From assembly GCA_002404055.1 (NCBI GenBank), contig DHIZ01000292.1, positions 1 through 7,124 of the forward strand: a DNA stretch of 7,124 nucleotides, in the 5' to 3' direction. A program made the translations under genes and the position numbers. Below, piece by piece: positions 1 to 6,668 of this stretch. A model generated the notes under the pieces. It was not told the DNA's origin. It saw only the letters and a program-made list of their open reading frames with translations, and ran no database searches. Positions within the stretch are counted from its first letter, which is position 1, and each line of letters opens with the position of its first letter. The stretch comes from Chloroflexi bacterium UBA4733. GTDB taxonomy: Bacteria > Chloroflexota > UBA4733.

Positions 1-211
1 ACTGGAAGCGCTCGTTGGTCTCGGCCGCGCTGCCGAAGCCGGCGTACTGGCCCATCGTCCACAGCCGCCCGCGATAGCCCTCGGCGCGGACCCCTCGGAC
101 GAACGGAAACTCGCCCGGCGGGGGCCAGTCGCTGCTCTCGGCGGATGTATAGAAGGGCTGCAGCGGGAGGCCGCTCTCGGTCTGCCCGGGGATATCGCCG
201 GCGCCGCTCAC
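1..211 (-). CDS. B12-dependent acyl-CoA mutase (methylmalonyl-CoA mutase family) large subunit, N-terminal fragment
   Basis: Only the first 70 codons are in the window; the gene runs off the left edge. The family uses adenosylcobalamin to rearrange the carbon skeleton of an acyl-CoA, classically (R)-methylmalonyl-CoA to succinyl-CoA, in the cytoplasm. Seen here: a family-like lead-in (GLPLQPFYT, residues 14-22), then GEFPFVRGV (33-41), [15 protein letters not shown] (46-60) and AAETNERF (62-69), the conserved start of the TIM barrel. Tyr56 aligns with the catalytic Tyr89 of the Propionibacterium enzyme, which favours a methylmalonyl-type rather than an isobutyryl-type reaction. The usual Arg two residues before it is Gly54, and the usual TMY motif is AEGY, so the substrate is less certain than the family. 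The GTG start is chosen because it overlaps the epimerase stop as GTGA and gives a normal N-terminal length. Family assignment is firm; exact substrate is inferred from the epimerase next door. Confidence 0.88.
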   Translation of the reverse strand, partial: MSGAGDIPGQTESGLPLQPFYTSAESSDWPPPGEFPFVRGVRAEGYRGRLWTMGQYAGFGSAAETNERFQ

Positions 212-633
212 CCGCTGTGCCCGGCGGCGTCGGGATCGGGCTGGCAGAGCTCGGTGAGCACCCCCATCGCCGCCGAGGGGTGAAGGAAGGCGACCAACCG
301 GCCGGCAGCACCCCGGCGCGGGCAGCTGTCCAGGGTCTGGAGACCGAGGCTGATGTACTCGTCGAGCGCCGCCTGGACGTCGTCGACGCCGTAGGCGACG
401 TGGTGGAGTCCGCCCCCCCGGCGCTCGAGGAAGCCGGCGATCTTGGACTCGGGACCGGTCGATCCGAGCAGCTCGACGCGCGACTCGCCGACCTCGAACA
501 TGACCGCCTCGATGCCGTCCGACTCCACCAGCTGTCGGTGGCTGGGAGCCCGCCCCAGGAGGCGCTGATATGCCTCCACGGCGGCGTCGATGTCGCGGAC
601 GGCGATGCCCACGTGGTCGATCCTGCTCAGCAT
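208..633 (-). CDS. mce: Methylmalonyl-CoA epimerase (VOC/glyoxalase superfamily)
   Basis: Predicted to interconvert the (S) and (R) epimers of methylmalonyl-CoA, linking propionyl-CoA carboxylase to the mutase. The 141-residue product has the two-module VOC layout typical of the family. It opens with IDHVGIAV (5-12), with metal-ligand His7. VELL (53-56) puts Glu54 where the Propionibacterium enzyme has a Gln ligand. [11 protein letters not shown] (75-85) holds the second His ligand, and VAFLHP plus GVLTELCQ (114-131) end with ligand/catalytic Glu128. Glu42 sits where the family's other catalytic Glu is expected. Start choice: ATG at 633 matches the usual family length. A GTG at 672 in the same frame would add 13 residues unlike the family. 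Neither start has a Shine-Dalgarno sequence, but a -10-like CATACT lies 7 nt before the ATG at 633, consistent with a leaderless mRNA. The stop overlaps the start of the mutase gene by four bases, so the two are probably co-translated. Confidence 0.93.
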   Translation of the reverse strand: MLSRIDHVGIAVRDIDAAVEAYQRLLGRAPSHRQLVESDGIEAVMFEVGESRVELLGSTGPESKIAGFLERRGGGLHHVAYGVDDVQAALDEYISLGLQTLDSCPRRGAAGRLVAFLHPSAAMGVLTELCQPDPDAAGHSG

Positions 634-640
634 CGGGCCG

Positions 641-646
641 AGTATG
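641..646 (-). promoter_or_regulatory. Candidate -10 box for leaderless epimerase mRNA
   Basis: On the minus strand this reads CATACT, followed by 7 nt and then the epimerase ATG, so transcription would begin at or next to the start codon. This agrees with the absence of a ribosome binding site. No convincing -35 box is visible at the normal spacing, so this is a weak prediction. Confidence 0.27.
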
Positions 647-711
647 GAACGCCCGTGCGGCACGGCGCTCACGGACCCGTTGCAGGGAGGCGATGACCGC
701 TCGCCTGATCG

Positions 712-1968
712 ATGCTACCTTCGAGCCGTCTGATGTCCCGGCTGCACCCGCCCGCCGTCGCCGTGGCCGTGGTCGCCGCCGTGCTGCTGGCGGCGTACGC
801 GGCGCTGTGGAGCGGCGTGTCCGTGGTCAACATCGACACCTCCGACTTCACCGCCACGTACGTCGCCGGCACCCTCCTGCGCGAGGGCCACGGGGCGACC
901 ATGTATGACCAGACCGCCGAGACGGCCGTGCACGACGCGGTGATCGCCCCCGTGCGCCGGGGCAGCCTCCCGTTCCCCAACCCGCCCCTGTCCGCCGTCA
1001 TCGCCGCGCCGGTCACGCTGCTGCCGCTGGCGGCGGCATACCGGCTCTGGCAGGCACTTCAGCTGCTCATGCTCGGGCTCGCCGTGGTGGTGGCGGCCCG
1101 GGCCGCGCCCTGGCCGACGGCGCTGCGGCGTCGCGGCGTGGCGGGGGCTGCCGCTCTCGTCGCCCTCGCCGGGACCGGGACGCTGAGCCTGGGTCTGCTC
1201 GGCCAGTGGGACGGCTTCAGCGCCCTCGGCCTGGCCGCCGCCTACGCGCTCTGGCGCCGCAGCGACCGCTTCGCCGGTGGCGCCGTGCTCGCCGCCACCG
1301 CGGCCATCGCCAAGCCCCACCTGGCCATTGGGCTCGCCGCCCTGCTCCTGGGCTGGCGCGATCGCCGCGTCCTCGCCGGGGCGGCGGCCGGCCTCGCCGC
1401 CATGCTGCTCCTGTCGCTGGTAGCGGTGGGACCGGGCGGGCTGGCCGGCTTCGTGGACGCTGCCCGTGCCGATGCAGGACGCTGGCCGCTGGCCTCGATG
1501 CTCGGCTTCACCGGCCTGTTCGGGTCATGGCTGGGCGATGGCGCCGCCACCCAGCTCCTGGCCGCCGCCGGGAGCTCGCTCGCTGCGGGTGGTTGTCTCC
1601 TCCTCGGCCGCCGGCTGGCCGGCGATCGCTCGGCGCTCGAGCCCTGCCTGGGCGCCGCCACCCTGCTGTCCCTGCTCGCCTCACCCCACCTGCTCAGCCA
1701 TGACCTGGTGCTGCTCGCCCCCGTGCTGGTGGGATTGCTGGCTTGGGCAGCTGTCCACGACGGGGCGATGCCGTGGCCGGGGCCGCGCGGCCGAGCCGTG
1801 CTCGCCGGCTGGATGGTGCTCTCTCTGGCGGCCGCCCTCGACCTCGGAGCCCAGTCTCCTGCTCCCCCGGGGCGGCTGGTGCCCTGGGCGCTGCTGGGCC
1901 TGGCGGGGTTGCTCGTCTGGACACTCAGGCCCGGACCCCGGGGGCTCGCCGCCCCGGTTGTTGGTTGA
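712..1968 (+). CDS. GT87-family (DUF2029) polytopic membrane glycosyltransferase
   Basis: A 418-residue, very Ala/Leu-rich integral membrane protein with about ten hydrophobic segments. Members of GT87 are GT-C enzymes that move mannose or a related sugar from a polyprenyl-phosphate carrier onto a glycan outside the membrane; actinobacterial members build mannans and phosphatidylinositol mannosides. Family marks seen: an Asp in the first outer loop (SDF, 44-46) followed by a Gly-rich stretch and MYD (64-66); the PNPPL motif (89-93) before a PVTLLPL helix; KPH (201-203) before a helix and a basic loop; and SPHLLSHDL (324-332) near the last helices. The start is uncertain: ATG at 712 and ATG at 733 are both in frame, neither has a well-placed ribosome binding site, and the shorter form (MSRLHPP) begins just before the first helix. 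The gene is divergent from mce and convergent with the next gene. Its third codon positions look more G/C-rich than those of its neighbours. Acceptor and donor cannot be read from the sequence. Confidence 0.82.
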   Translation: MLPSSRLMSRLHPPAVAVAVVAAVLLAAYAALWSGVSVVNIDTSDFTATYVAGTLLREGHGATMYDQTAETAVHDAVIAPVRRGSLPFPNPPLSAVIAAPVTLLPLAAAYRLWQALQLLMLGLAVVVAARAAPWPTALRRRGVAGAAALVALAGTGTLSLGLLGQWDGFSALGLAAAYALWRRSDRFAGGAVLAATAAIAKPHLAIGLAALLLGWRDRRVLAGAAAGLAAMLLLSLVAVGPGGLAGFVDAARADAGRWPLASMLGFTGLFGSWLGDGAATQLLAAAGSSLAAGGCLLLGRRLAGDRSALEPCLGAATLLSLLASPHLLSHDLVLLAPVLVGLLAWAAVHDGAMPWPGPRGRAVLAGWMVLSLAAALDLGAQSPAPPGRLVPWALLGLAGLLVWTLRPGPRGLAAPVVG

Positions 1969-2090
1969 CCAGCTCAGGAGATCTCGCCGCTGGCCTCGGT
2001 CACCCAACCACCGAAGCGCCGAACCGCTCGCCGCCGGACCTCAGTCGGAAGCTCCACGCAACCGACCCCGACATACCAGCCTCAACGCCC

Positions 2091-3707
2091 TCAACAGCCG
2101 GGCGCCGCCAGCCTCAGAACAAAAAGAGCATTCGTGCCTCCCGTGGCATCTGTCCACTTCCCGACGGGCTTGGCACCGTTGCCTGCACTGTTTGTGACCA
2201 ACAGGCACGGCTCGATGCCGAATTGGACCGCATAGAAGGCTGGGTCCGTCGTCGGCGCTCCGCGCTGCAGCGGCAGCCTTGCGTGGAAGCCGCTCCATTC
2301 GAAGCCAGCGTCGATACGATTCGCGTTCAGGCTTTGGGACAGCAGAAGACCCGCGCGCCAGCGTGCCGCGTCGTAGGCGTCATTGGAGACGGCCATCTCG
2401 AGTCCCAAGCTGAGCAGGCCCACCCCGGCGAGGCCTGCCGCCAGGACACGCCCTCGAGTGACATAACGCTTGCCGCCTTCGCGGCGAAGAACGTAGCGGG
2501 AAGTCAAGCCGACGCAGATCGCGAGCAGTGGCACCAACGGCAGCGTGTATCGGTCGAACGGTGCCGTCGACGAATAGAAACTCGCTGAGGTCACCAAGGT
2601 CATACCGGCGAGTACCGCGATGACGAGCGCAGCGGGGGAAGGTCCTCGAGGGAGCAATTTCTTGCCAGCCCCGCGGAGCAGGACTCGGAGCCCATAACAG
2701 AGGAGGATCAGCAAGCCAGCCAACGATGCGGCAGCCGCGTAATTCAGTCCCATCCAGATGGATTGAGGAAGCAGGGTGGGCCGAACGCCCGCCAGAACAG
2801 CGTCGCCAGTCGGTCCGCTGGGAAGGATCAAATTGCCAGGCAAGAGGCTGCCATTCGCCGCCTGGTACGCGCCCAGAATGGCTGCGGCCGCGACTGCCAG
2901 CCATGTCAGCCTTGGAGCGTTCCGGATAACCGAGCGCCATGGCACGAATACCAGTACGGGGATTAGAAAAAGGGCTGCTGCGCTCGACAATCTGAGCCAG
3001 TCGGTGAAGAACGTGGCCGCGCTCAGGTAATGGAAACTGGTGGCGCCCGGCTGCTCATGCCGCCACAGGAGCACTGCGGCGAAAAGCGCAAGCGCCACAA
3101 AGCTCGTGACCGCGACGAAGCGGCGGCTGCCGTCTGCTCGGTTCCGGGTGACCAGGATTGCCGTCGCCGCGATGGCCACGATGACCACCGCCTGCGTCTC
3201 ACGGATGCACGCGGCAATTTCCGATGCAACAACGGCGGCCGTGAAGAACCGCCTAGAGAAGGCGCCCTCGCCGATCGCGCGGCAGCCAAGGTAGAGAGCG
3301 CTCATCTCCAAAGCGGCCGCGGGCACATCTGTCATGAAGGTGGTCGAACAGATCGCGAGGACAGGGGAGACCGCAACCGTGGCGGCTGCCAGCAGGCCTA
3401 TCCGGTGCCCGAGCAGAGGGCGCGCGACACCATACGACGCTGTCACGTAAACAACGGTCGCGGCGAGGCCAAAGGCATCCAAAGCCCCGGGACCGGCGTG
3501 CGCTGCAAGGAGTGGCTGAACCAGTGCCAGCTGACCCACGAGAGTCATCTGTCCCCACCCGCTGAATTGCACAGTGCCCGTGCTGTGCAACAGCAGCGCA
3601 GACCGGATGAAGTCCCAGTCGTCATTGTGGGGAATGCCCCAGCTTCCGGTGGAGACCGACGCGACCGCAAGCGGGCCAAAGACGACCGCGAGCACGCCAA
3701 GCAGCAC
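2091..3707 (-). CDS. GT-C fold (GT39/PMT-like) polytopic membrane glycosyltransferase, putative
   Basis: A 538-residue membrane protein with roughly 11-12 hydrophobic segments. I read it as a lipid-linked-sugar glycosyltransferase of the GT39/ArnT-like group because of its GT-C pattern: PHNDDWDF (26-33) in the first outer loop after helix 1, with the DD pair as likely catalytic/metal site; a second acidic loop FMTDVP (124-129); FDRYTLPLVP (384-393) before a late helix, a motif common in this group; and a roughly 100-residue soluble C-terminal part containing DAGFEW. A donor (polyprenyl-phosphate sugar) is inferred from the family and the acceptor is unknown. The GTG start at 3707 lacks a clear ribosome binding site (a GGAG lies 13 nt upstream). 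In-frame codons upstream back to a stop at 3768-3770 encode a basic tail, so the true start may differ. Sampled lines look about 60-65% G+C, below the GT87 gene. The SCP2 gene ends 81 nt upstream on the same strand, but functional linkage is doubtful. Confidence 0.72.
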   Translation of the reverse strand: MLLGVLAVVFGPLAVASVSTGSWGIPHNDDWDFIRSALLLHSTGTVQFSGWGQMTLVGQLALVQPLLAAHAGPGALDAFGLAATVVYVTASYGVARPLLGHRIGLLAAATVAVSPVLAICSTTFMTDVPAAALEMSALYLGCRAIGEGAFSRRFFTAAVVASEIAACIRETQAVVIVAIAATAILVTRNRADGSRRFVAVTSFVALALFAAVLLWRHEQPGATSFHYLSAATFFTDWLRLSSAAALFLIPVLVFVPWRSVIRNAPRLTWLAVAAAAILGAYQAANGSLLPGNLILPSGPTGDAVLAGVRPTLLPQSIWMGLNYAAAASLAGLLILLCYGLRVLLRGAGKKLLPRGPSPAALVIAVLAGMTLVTSASFYSSTAPFDRYTLPLVPLLAICVGLTSRYVLRREGGKRYVTRGRVLAAGLAGVGLLSLGLEMAVSNDAYDAARWRAGLLLSQSLNANRIDAGFEWSGFHARLPLQRGAPTTDPAFYAVQFGIEPCLLVTNSAGNGAKPVGKWTDATGGTNALFVLRLAAPGC

Positions 3708-3788
3708 CAGATCGGCGCGGCTCCAGCGTGCTCGTGTACGGCGCGCTAGCTTAAGGCCAGTGATGGTTCACCGTCTCGGTCGCCCCGG

Positions 3789-4211
3789 CTAGCTCTCGTC
3801 CGGCCAGTTGACCTCCACTCGGGTGGTGCATTCGGTCAGCTCCTGGGACGCCTTGGTGTAGCGCACCAGGGTGGGGAAGTCGCCGCGCAGCTTCAGCTGC
3901 CCGAGCATGATCCCCTTGGTGGCGTCCATCTCGTTCTTGGCCACCTTCTTCCACCGCGAGTACGACCCGGTGATGACGAACTGAGCGCCCTCCGCCTCGG
4001 GCCGCGATGTGATCCGCACATCGCGCGCCTCACCGTGCCAGAGGTCGAGAAAGATGCCCATGTCCTCGGGCACGTTCTTGTCGGGCTCAGCGAGGACGAC
4101 CAGGCCGACAGTGCCCTCCCAGTTGGCCGCGGCCTGCTTGTACACCGGCGACTTGTTGATCTCGTTCTTGAAGGCCTCGGCCCACTCAGGGCTGTACGCG
4201 TCGTATGCCAC
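3789..4211 (-). CDS. SCP2-like sterol/lipid carrier domain protein
   Basis: A 140-residue soluble protein made of a single SCP2-like domain, with no signal peptide or membrane segment. SCP2 domains form a hydrophobic tunnel that binds fatty acids, acyl-CoAs or sterols. Pattern seen: an N-terminal helix beginning AYSPEWAEAF (5-14), strands GTVGLVVLAEP (33-43) and GIFLDLWHGEARDVRI (52-67), the FVITGSYSRWKKV segment (78-90), and a C-terminal part with GIMLGQLKLRGDFPTLVRY (100-118), which corresponds to the family's typical G-x-L-K-L-x-G-D motif. The GTG start is set by a strong GGAGG 5 nt upstream. It follows the EtfD-like gene by only 32 nt on the same strand, so the two are very likely co-transcribed, and lipid or acyl-CoA handling is the natural role. 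The exact ligand is unknown. Family call is good; involvement in beta-oxidation is inferred from position. Confidence 0.83.
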   Translation of the reverse strand: MAYDAYSPEWAEAFKNEINKSPVYKQAAANWEGTVGLVVLAEPDKNVPEDMGIFLDLWHGEARDVRITSRPEAEGAQFVITGSYSRWKKVAKNEMDATKGIMLGQLKLRGDFPTLVRYTKASQELTECTTRVEVNWPDES

Positions 4212-4214
4212 GTG

Positions 4215-4221
4215 CTCCTCC
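4215..4221 (-). promoter_or_regulatory. Ribosome binding site of SCP2-like gene
   Basis: On the minus strand this reads GGAGGAG, with the GGAGG core 5 nt before the GTG start at 4211. It decides this start and lies inside the short gap after the EtfD-like stop codon. Confidence 0.8.
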
Positions 4222-4243
4222 AGGGTCGCTGAGCGGTCGCTGA

Positions 4244-6586
4244 TTATGGGTTGTCGGGCTCCGGTGCCGGCACCTCGGGCTCGGCGGGGCTCCCGTCGGG
4301 GACGGTGGCGGCCTCGGGCGACGTGGCCCCTTCAGTGGAGGCCTCCGGTGCGAGGGCGGCCTCCTCGGCGGCGCTGATGGCTGCCACGGCCTGCTCGCCC
4401 CCCGTGCCGGAGAGCGAGCGCGCCACGTACACCGCGACGTCGTCGACAGCGAGGCGCTCGCCCAGCTGCTTGCTGGCGATGCCCTCGTCGAACATGGAGA
4501 GGCAGAACGGGCAAGCCGTGGCCACCTTGGTCGCCTCCGTCGCGGCCGCCTGCTCCACCCGCTTGTGATTGACGCGCGGCTGCTCCTCCTCCATCCACAT
4601 GCGGCCGCCGCCAGCCCCGCAGCACATCCCCTCGTTGCGATTGCGCGCCATCTCCACCACCTTGAGCCCTGGGATCTGCTCGAGGATGTCGCGGGGCGGA
4701 GCGAAGATGTCGTTCCATCGCCCCAGGTAGCAGGAGTCGTGGTAGGTGATCGTCTCCTCCTGCCGCTTGGCCTGGTCGAAGGTGATGCGGCCCTCCTTGA
4801 GGAGGCGTTCGATCATCTGGGTGTGATGGACGACCTCGTACTCACCGCCGAACTCTCCGTACTCGTTCGCGAAGGTGTTGAAGCAGTGCGGGCAGGAGGC
4901 GATGATCTTGCGCACGCTGTACTTGCCCAGCACCGCGACGTTTTCCTTGGCCCGCTCCTGGAAGAGGTACTCGTTGCCGATCCGGCGGGCGGGGTCACCG
5001 TTGCACTTCTCCTCGGTGCCGAGGATGGCGAAGTCCACGCCGCCGGCCTGGAGGATCTTGACCAGGGCGGTGGCGATCGTCTTGGCGCGGTCGTCGAACG
5101 AGGCCGCACACCCCACCCAGTAGAGGTACTCGGCATCGGGCTTCTCGGCAGCGAACTTGACGCCGAGGTCGGCAGCCCAGTCGGCACGGGTCTGATGGGA
5201 GAGCCCGTATGGGTTGAACACGTTCTCGATGCCGCGCAACGCCGTCTCCGCCTGCTTGGGCATGCGCGATTCGTCGAGCACCAGGTGGCGGCGCATCTCG
5301 ATGATCTTGGGGACGTGCTCGATGAGCACGGGGCACTGATCCATGCAGGCACCGCAGGTTGTGCACGCCCAGAGCGTGTCGTCCGCGATGGTGCCGCCGA
5401 AGAGCGGGCGCTCGCCTCCACCCGCCTCGACCGCCGTGGCCACGTCGTCGGGCGCGATCCACGAGGGTTGGAAGAGCCCGGGCAGGTCATGGAGCGCGCC
5501 CGCATGGTGGTCGCCCGTCGCCCACATCACAGCGCCGTCGGCGCTCGGCTTGCCATCAGCGTCGGCGCCCTGCACGACGTGCGTGTCGTGCTTGGTGGCG
5601 GCGTAGCCACCGGCGATGTTCTCGTAGAGGTGATCGCGTAGGTCGGTGATCAGGGTCTTCGGTGAGAGCACCTTGCCGGTGTTGTAGGCCGGGCAGTGAG
5701 TCTGGCAGCGGCCGCACTCGGTGCAGGTGTAGAGGTCGAGCATGTCCTTCCAGCTGAAGTGCTCCAGGGTCACCGGACCGAAGTGCTGATCCGTCTCGTC
5801 CTCCGCGTTCATGACCGCCTCGATGTCGACCAGCGGCAGCCTCCCCTTGGGCTTGGTCGACTTGAAGAAGACGTTGGGCGCCGCGCTGACGATGTGGAGG
5901 TGCTTGCTGTAGCCGAGGTAGACGAGGAAGCCGAAGACCATCACCAGGTGTCCCCAGAAGAAGAGACCGTGGAGGCCGGTGAGCACATTGCTGTGGGCGC
6001 CCAGCGGCGTGAAGAGCCGGGAGAGCGCGCTGGCGAACGGACGGTCGGCGGCGAGCGCCTGGGCGGGGCTGCCCTCCGCGATGAGCGTGGCGTAGTTCAG
6101 GCTCATGAACATCAGCAGGGTGCCGATCCACGCGAGGATCAGCACCGCGTCGCCGCGGTGGCTGCCCCGGAACCGGGTGGGATTGACCAGCAGGCGGTTG
6201 ATGAGGGCGAGCGCCACGCCGGCGAGCACCGCCACGCAGAAGATGTCCTGCAGGAACGCGATCACGAACGCCCCCGGCACGTCGTTGAAGTGGAACCCCT
6301 GCCAGAGCGCCTCCACGATCGCCTGGGCGATGGCGGTGAGCAGCACCAGGAATCCCCAAAAGATCAGGGCGTGGAGGATCCCGGAATACGGCCAGCGGAG
6401 CAGGCGGCCCTGGCCGATGACGTAGATGAAGAACGCCTTGACACGTTCGCCGATGCGGTCGAAGCGAGGGTCAGGTCGCTTGCCGCGCATCATCGCCGCG
6501 ATCAGCAAGCGCCAGCGCAGGCCGGTCGCCACGGCGGCGGTGCCGGCGAGCGCCACCAGGCAGATGGGACTGACGATCGCGGTCAC
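4244..6586 (-). CDS. EtfD-like membrane Fe-S oxidoreductase (NarI-like + 2x[4Fe-4S] + two CCG domains), probable ETF:menaquinone oxidoreductase
   Basis: A 780-residue protein with the layout of the DUF224/EtfD group (mycobacterial Rv0338c and the Syntrophomonas membrane Fe-S protein), thought to pass electrons from reduced ETF to menaquinone during acyl-CoA oxidation. Domains: about five membrane helices in residues 1-226, NarI gamma-like, with His72, His206, His213 and His229/231 as candidate heme ligands; a dicluster ferredoxin part with Cys288/291/294/298 and Cys408/411/414/418; a first CCG domain (Cys493, Cys528, Cys565, Cys568); and a second CCG domain (Cys619, Cys655-656, Cys692, Cys695). 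Residues from about 723 to 780 are an Ala/Glu/Pro-rich, probably disordered tail. The GTG start is set by GGAGG 6 nt upstream and lies just before the first helix. An enoyl-CoA hydratase gene lies upstream and an SCP2-like gene downstream on the same strand, supporting a beta-oxidation role. ETF genes are not in the window. A generic heterodisulfide reductase-like enzyme is the alternative. Confidence 0.9.
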   Translation of the reverse strand: MTAIVSPICLVALAGTAAVATGLRWRLLIAAMMRGKRPDPRFDRIGERVKAFFIYVIGQGRLLRWPYSGILHALIFWGFLVLLTAIAQAIVEALWQGFHFNDVPGAFVIAFLQDIFCVAVLAGVALALINRLLVNPTRFRGSHRGDAVLILAWIGTLLMFMSLNYATLIAEGSPAQALAADRPFASALSRLFTPLGAHSNVLTGLHGLFFWGHLVMVFGFLVYLGYSKHLHIVSAAPNVFFKSTKPKGRLPLVDIEAVMNAEDETDQHFGPVTLEHFSWKDMLDLYTCTECGRCQTHCPAYNTGKVLSPKTLITDLRDHLYENIAGGYAATKHDTHVVQGADADGKPSADGAVMWATGDHHAGALHDLPGLFQPSWIAPDDVATAVEAGGGERPLFGGTIADDTLWACTTCGACMDQCPVLIEHVPKIIEMRRHLVLDESRMPKQAETALRGIENVFNPYGLSHQTRADWAADLGVKFAAEKPDAEYLYWVGCAASFDDRAKTIATALVKILQAGGVDFAILGTEEKCNGDPARRIGNEYLFQERAKENVAVLGKYSVRKIIASCPHCFNTFANEYGEFGGEYEVVHHTQMIERLLKEGRITFDQAKRQEETITYHDSCYLGRWNDIFAPPRDILEQIPGLKVVEMARNRNEGMCCGAGGGRMWMEEEQPRVNHKRVEQAAATEATKVATACPFCLSMFDEGIASKQLGERLAVDDVAVYVARSLSGTGGEQAVAAISAAEEAALAPEASTEGATSPEAATVPDGSPAEPEVPAPEPDNP

Positions 6587-6591
6587 CGGGG

Positions 6592-6597
6592 CCCTCC
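6592..6597 (-). promoter_or_regulatory. Ribosome binding site of EtfD-like gene
   Basis: On the minus strand this reads GGAGGG, with the GGAGG core 6 nt before the GTG at 6586. It fixes that codon as the start. Confidence 0.78.
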
Positions 6598-6622
6598 ACT
6601 CAGCCGTATCGTGCCGTCGGAA

Positions 6623-6665
6623 TCGGCGGCGATTATGCCGACATTGACGGGGATGTCACCGCCGA
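6623..6665. repeat. Inverted repeat spanning the EtfD promoter, candidate operator
   Basis: Two 10-base arms, TCGGCGGCGA (6623-6632) and TCACCGCCGA (6656-6665), are reverse complements at nine of ten positions and are 23 nt apart. One arm overlaps the predicted -35 box and the other touches the -10 box and start region. A smaller perfect repeat, GACAT (6640-6644) with ATGTC (6653-6657), lies inside but is not centred on the same point. This position suits a repressor site, but in GC-rich DNA a repeat of this size can arise by chance, and no regulator gene is in view. Confidence 0.35.
6632..6659 (-). promoter_or_regulatory. Sigma70-type promoter for the EtfD-like/SCP2 genes
   Basis: On the minus strand, GTGACA (6659-6654, five of six matches to TTGACA) is followed by a 16-nt spacer and CATAAT (6637-6632, five of six matches to TATAAT). 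Transcription would begin near 6625, giving a leader of about 40 nt that contains the strong ribosome binding site. It lies just after the hydratase stop codon, so the EtfD-like gene can probably be transcribed independently of the hydratase. Confidence 0.55.
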
Positions 6666-6668
6666 CGC

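Noticed and set aside
685..908. GGGAGG followed by ATG at 693, a possible upstream short gene or leader before the GT87 gene
   Set aside because: Only 2 nt separate the purine block from the ATG, too close for a working site. The frame differs from that of the GT87 gene, and the translation quickly becomes an Arg-rich shadow of it.
1969..2090. Bidirectional terminator expected between the convergent glycosyltransferase genes
   Set aside because: No strong hairpin with a T-run on either strand was found. The perfect 8-base palindrome GAGATCTC at 1978-1985 is too short to mean anything. The 122-nt gap shows nothing else.
1743..2588. Plus-strand open frame overlapping the ends of both glycosyltransferase genes
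   Set aside because: Low-complexity Arg/Pro/Ala translation, no domain, and it overlaps two well-supported coding regions in other frames.
3708..3788. Promoter or terminator between the SCP2-like gene and the GT39-like gene
   Set aside because: No convincing -35/-10 pair or stem-loop is visible. The GCTAGC palindrome is trivial, so whether the GT39-like gene is read from the EtfD operon remains open.
5003..5005. First CCG domain of the EtfD-like protein has a single Cys (KCNGD, Cys528) instead of the Cys-Cys-Gly of the second
   Set aside because: As I recall, the first CCG module of this family normally has a Cys-x-Gly-Asp-x-Ala-Arg-Arg form, so this is not a lost ligand.
4565..5641. Long plus-strand open frame (358 codons) antisense to the EtfD-like gene
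   Set aside because: It lies wholly opposite a gene with many conserved Cys motifs. Its translation is an Arg/Val/Asp/Leu/His-rich mixture with no recognisable domain, as expected from the complement of GC-rich codons. The same holds for the open frame at 5696-6715.
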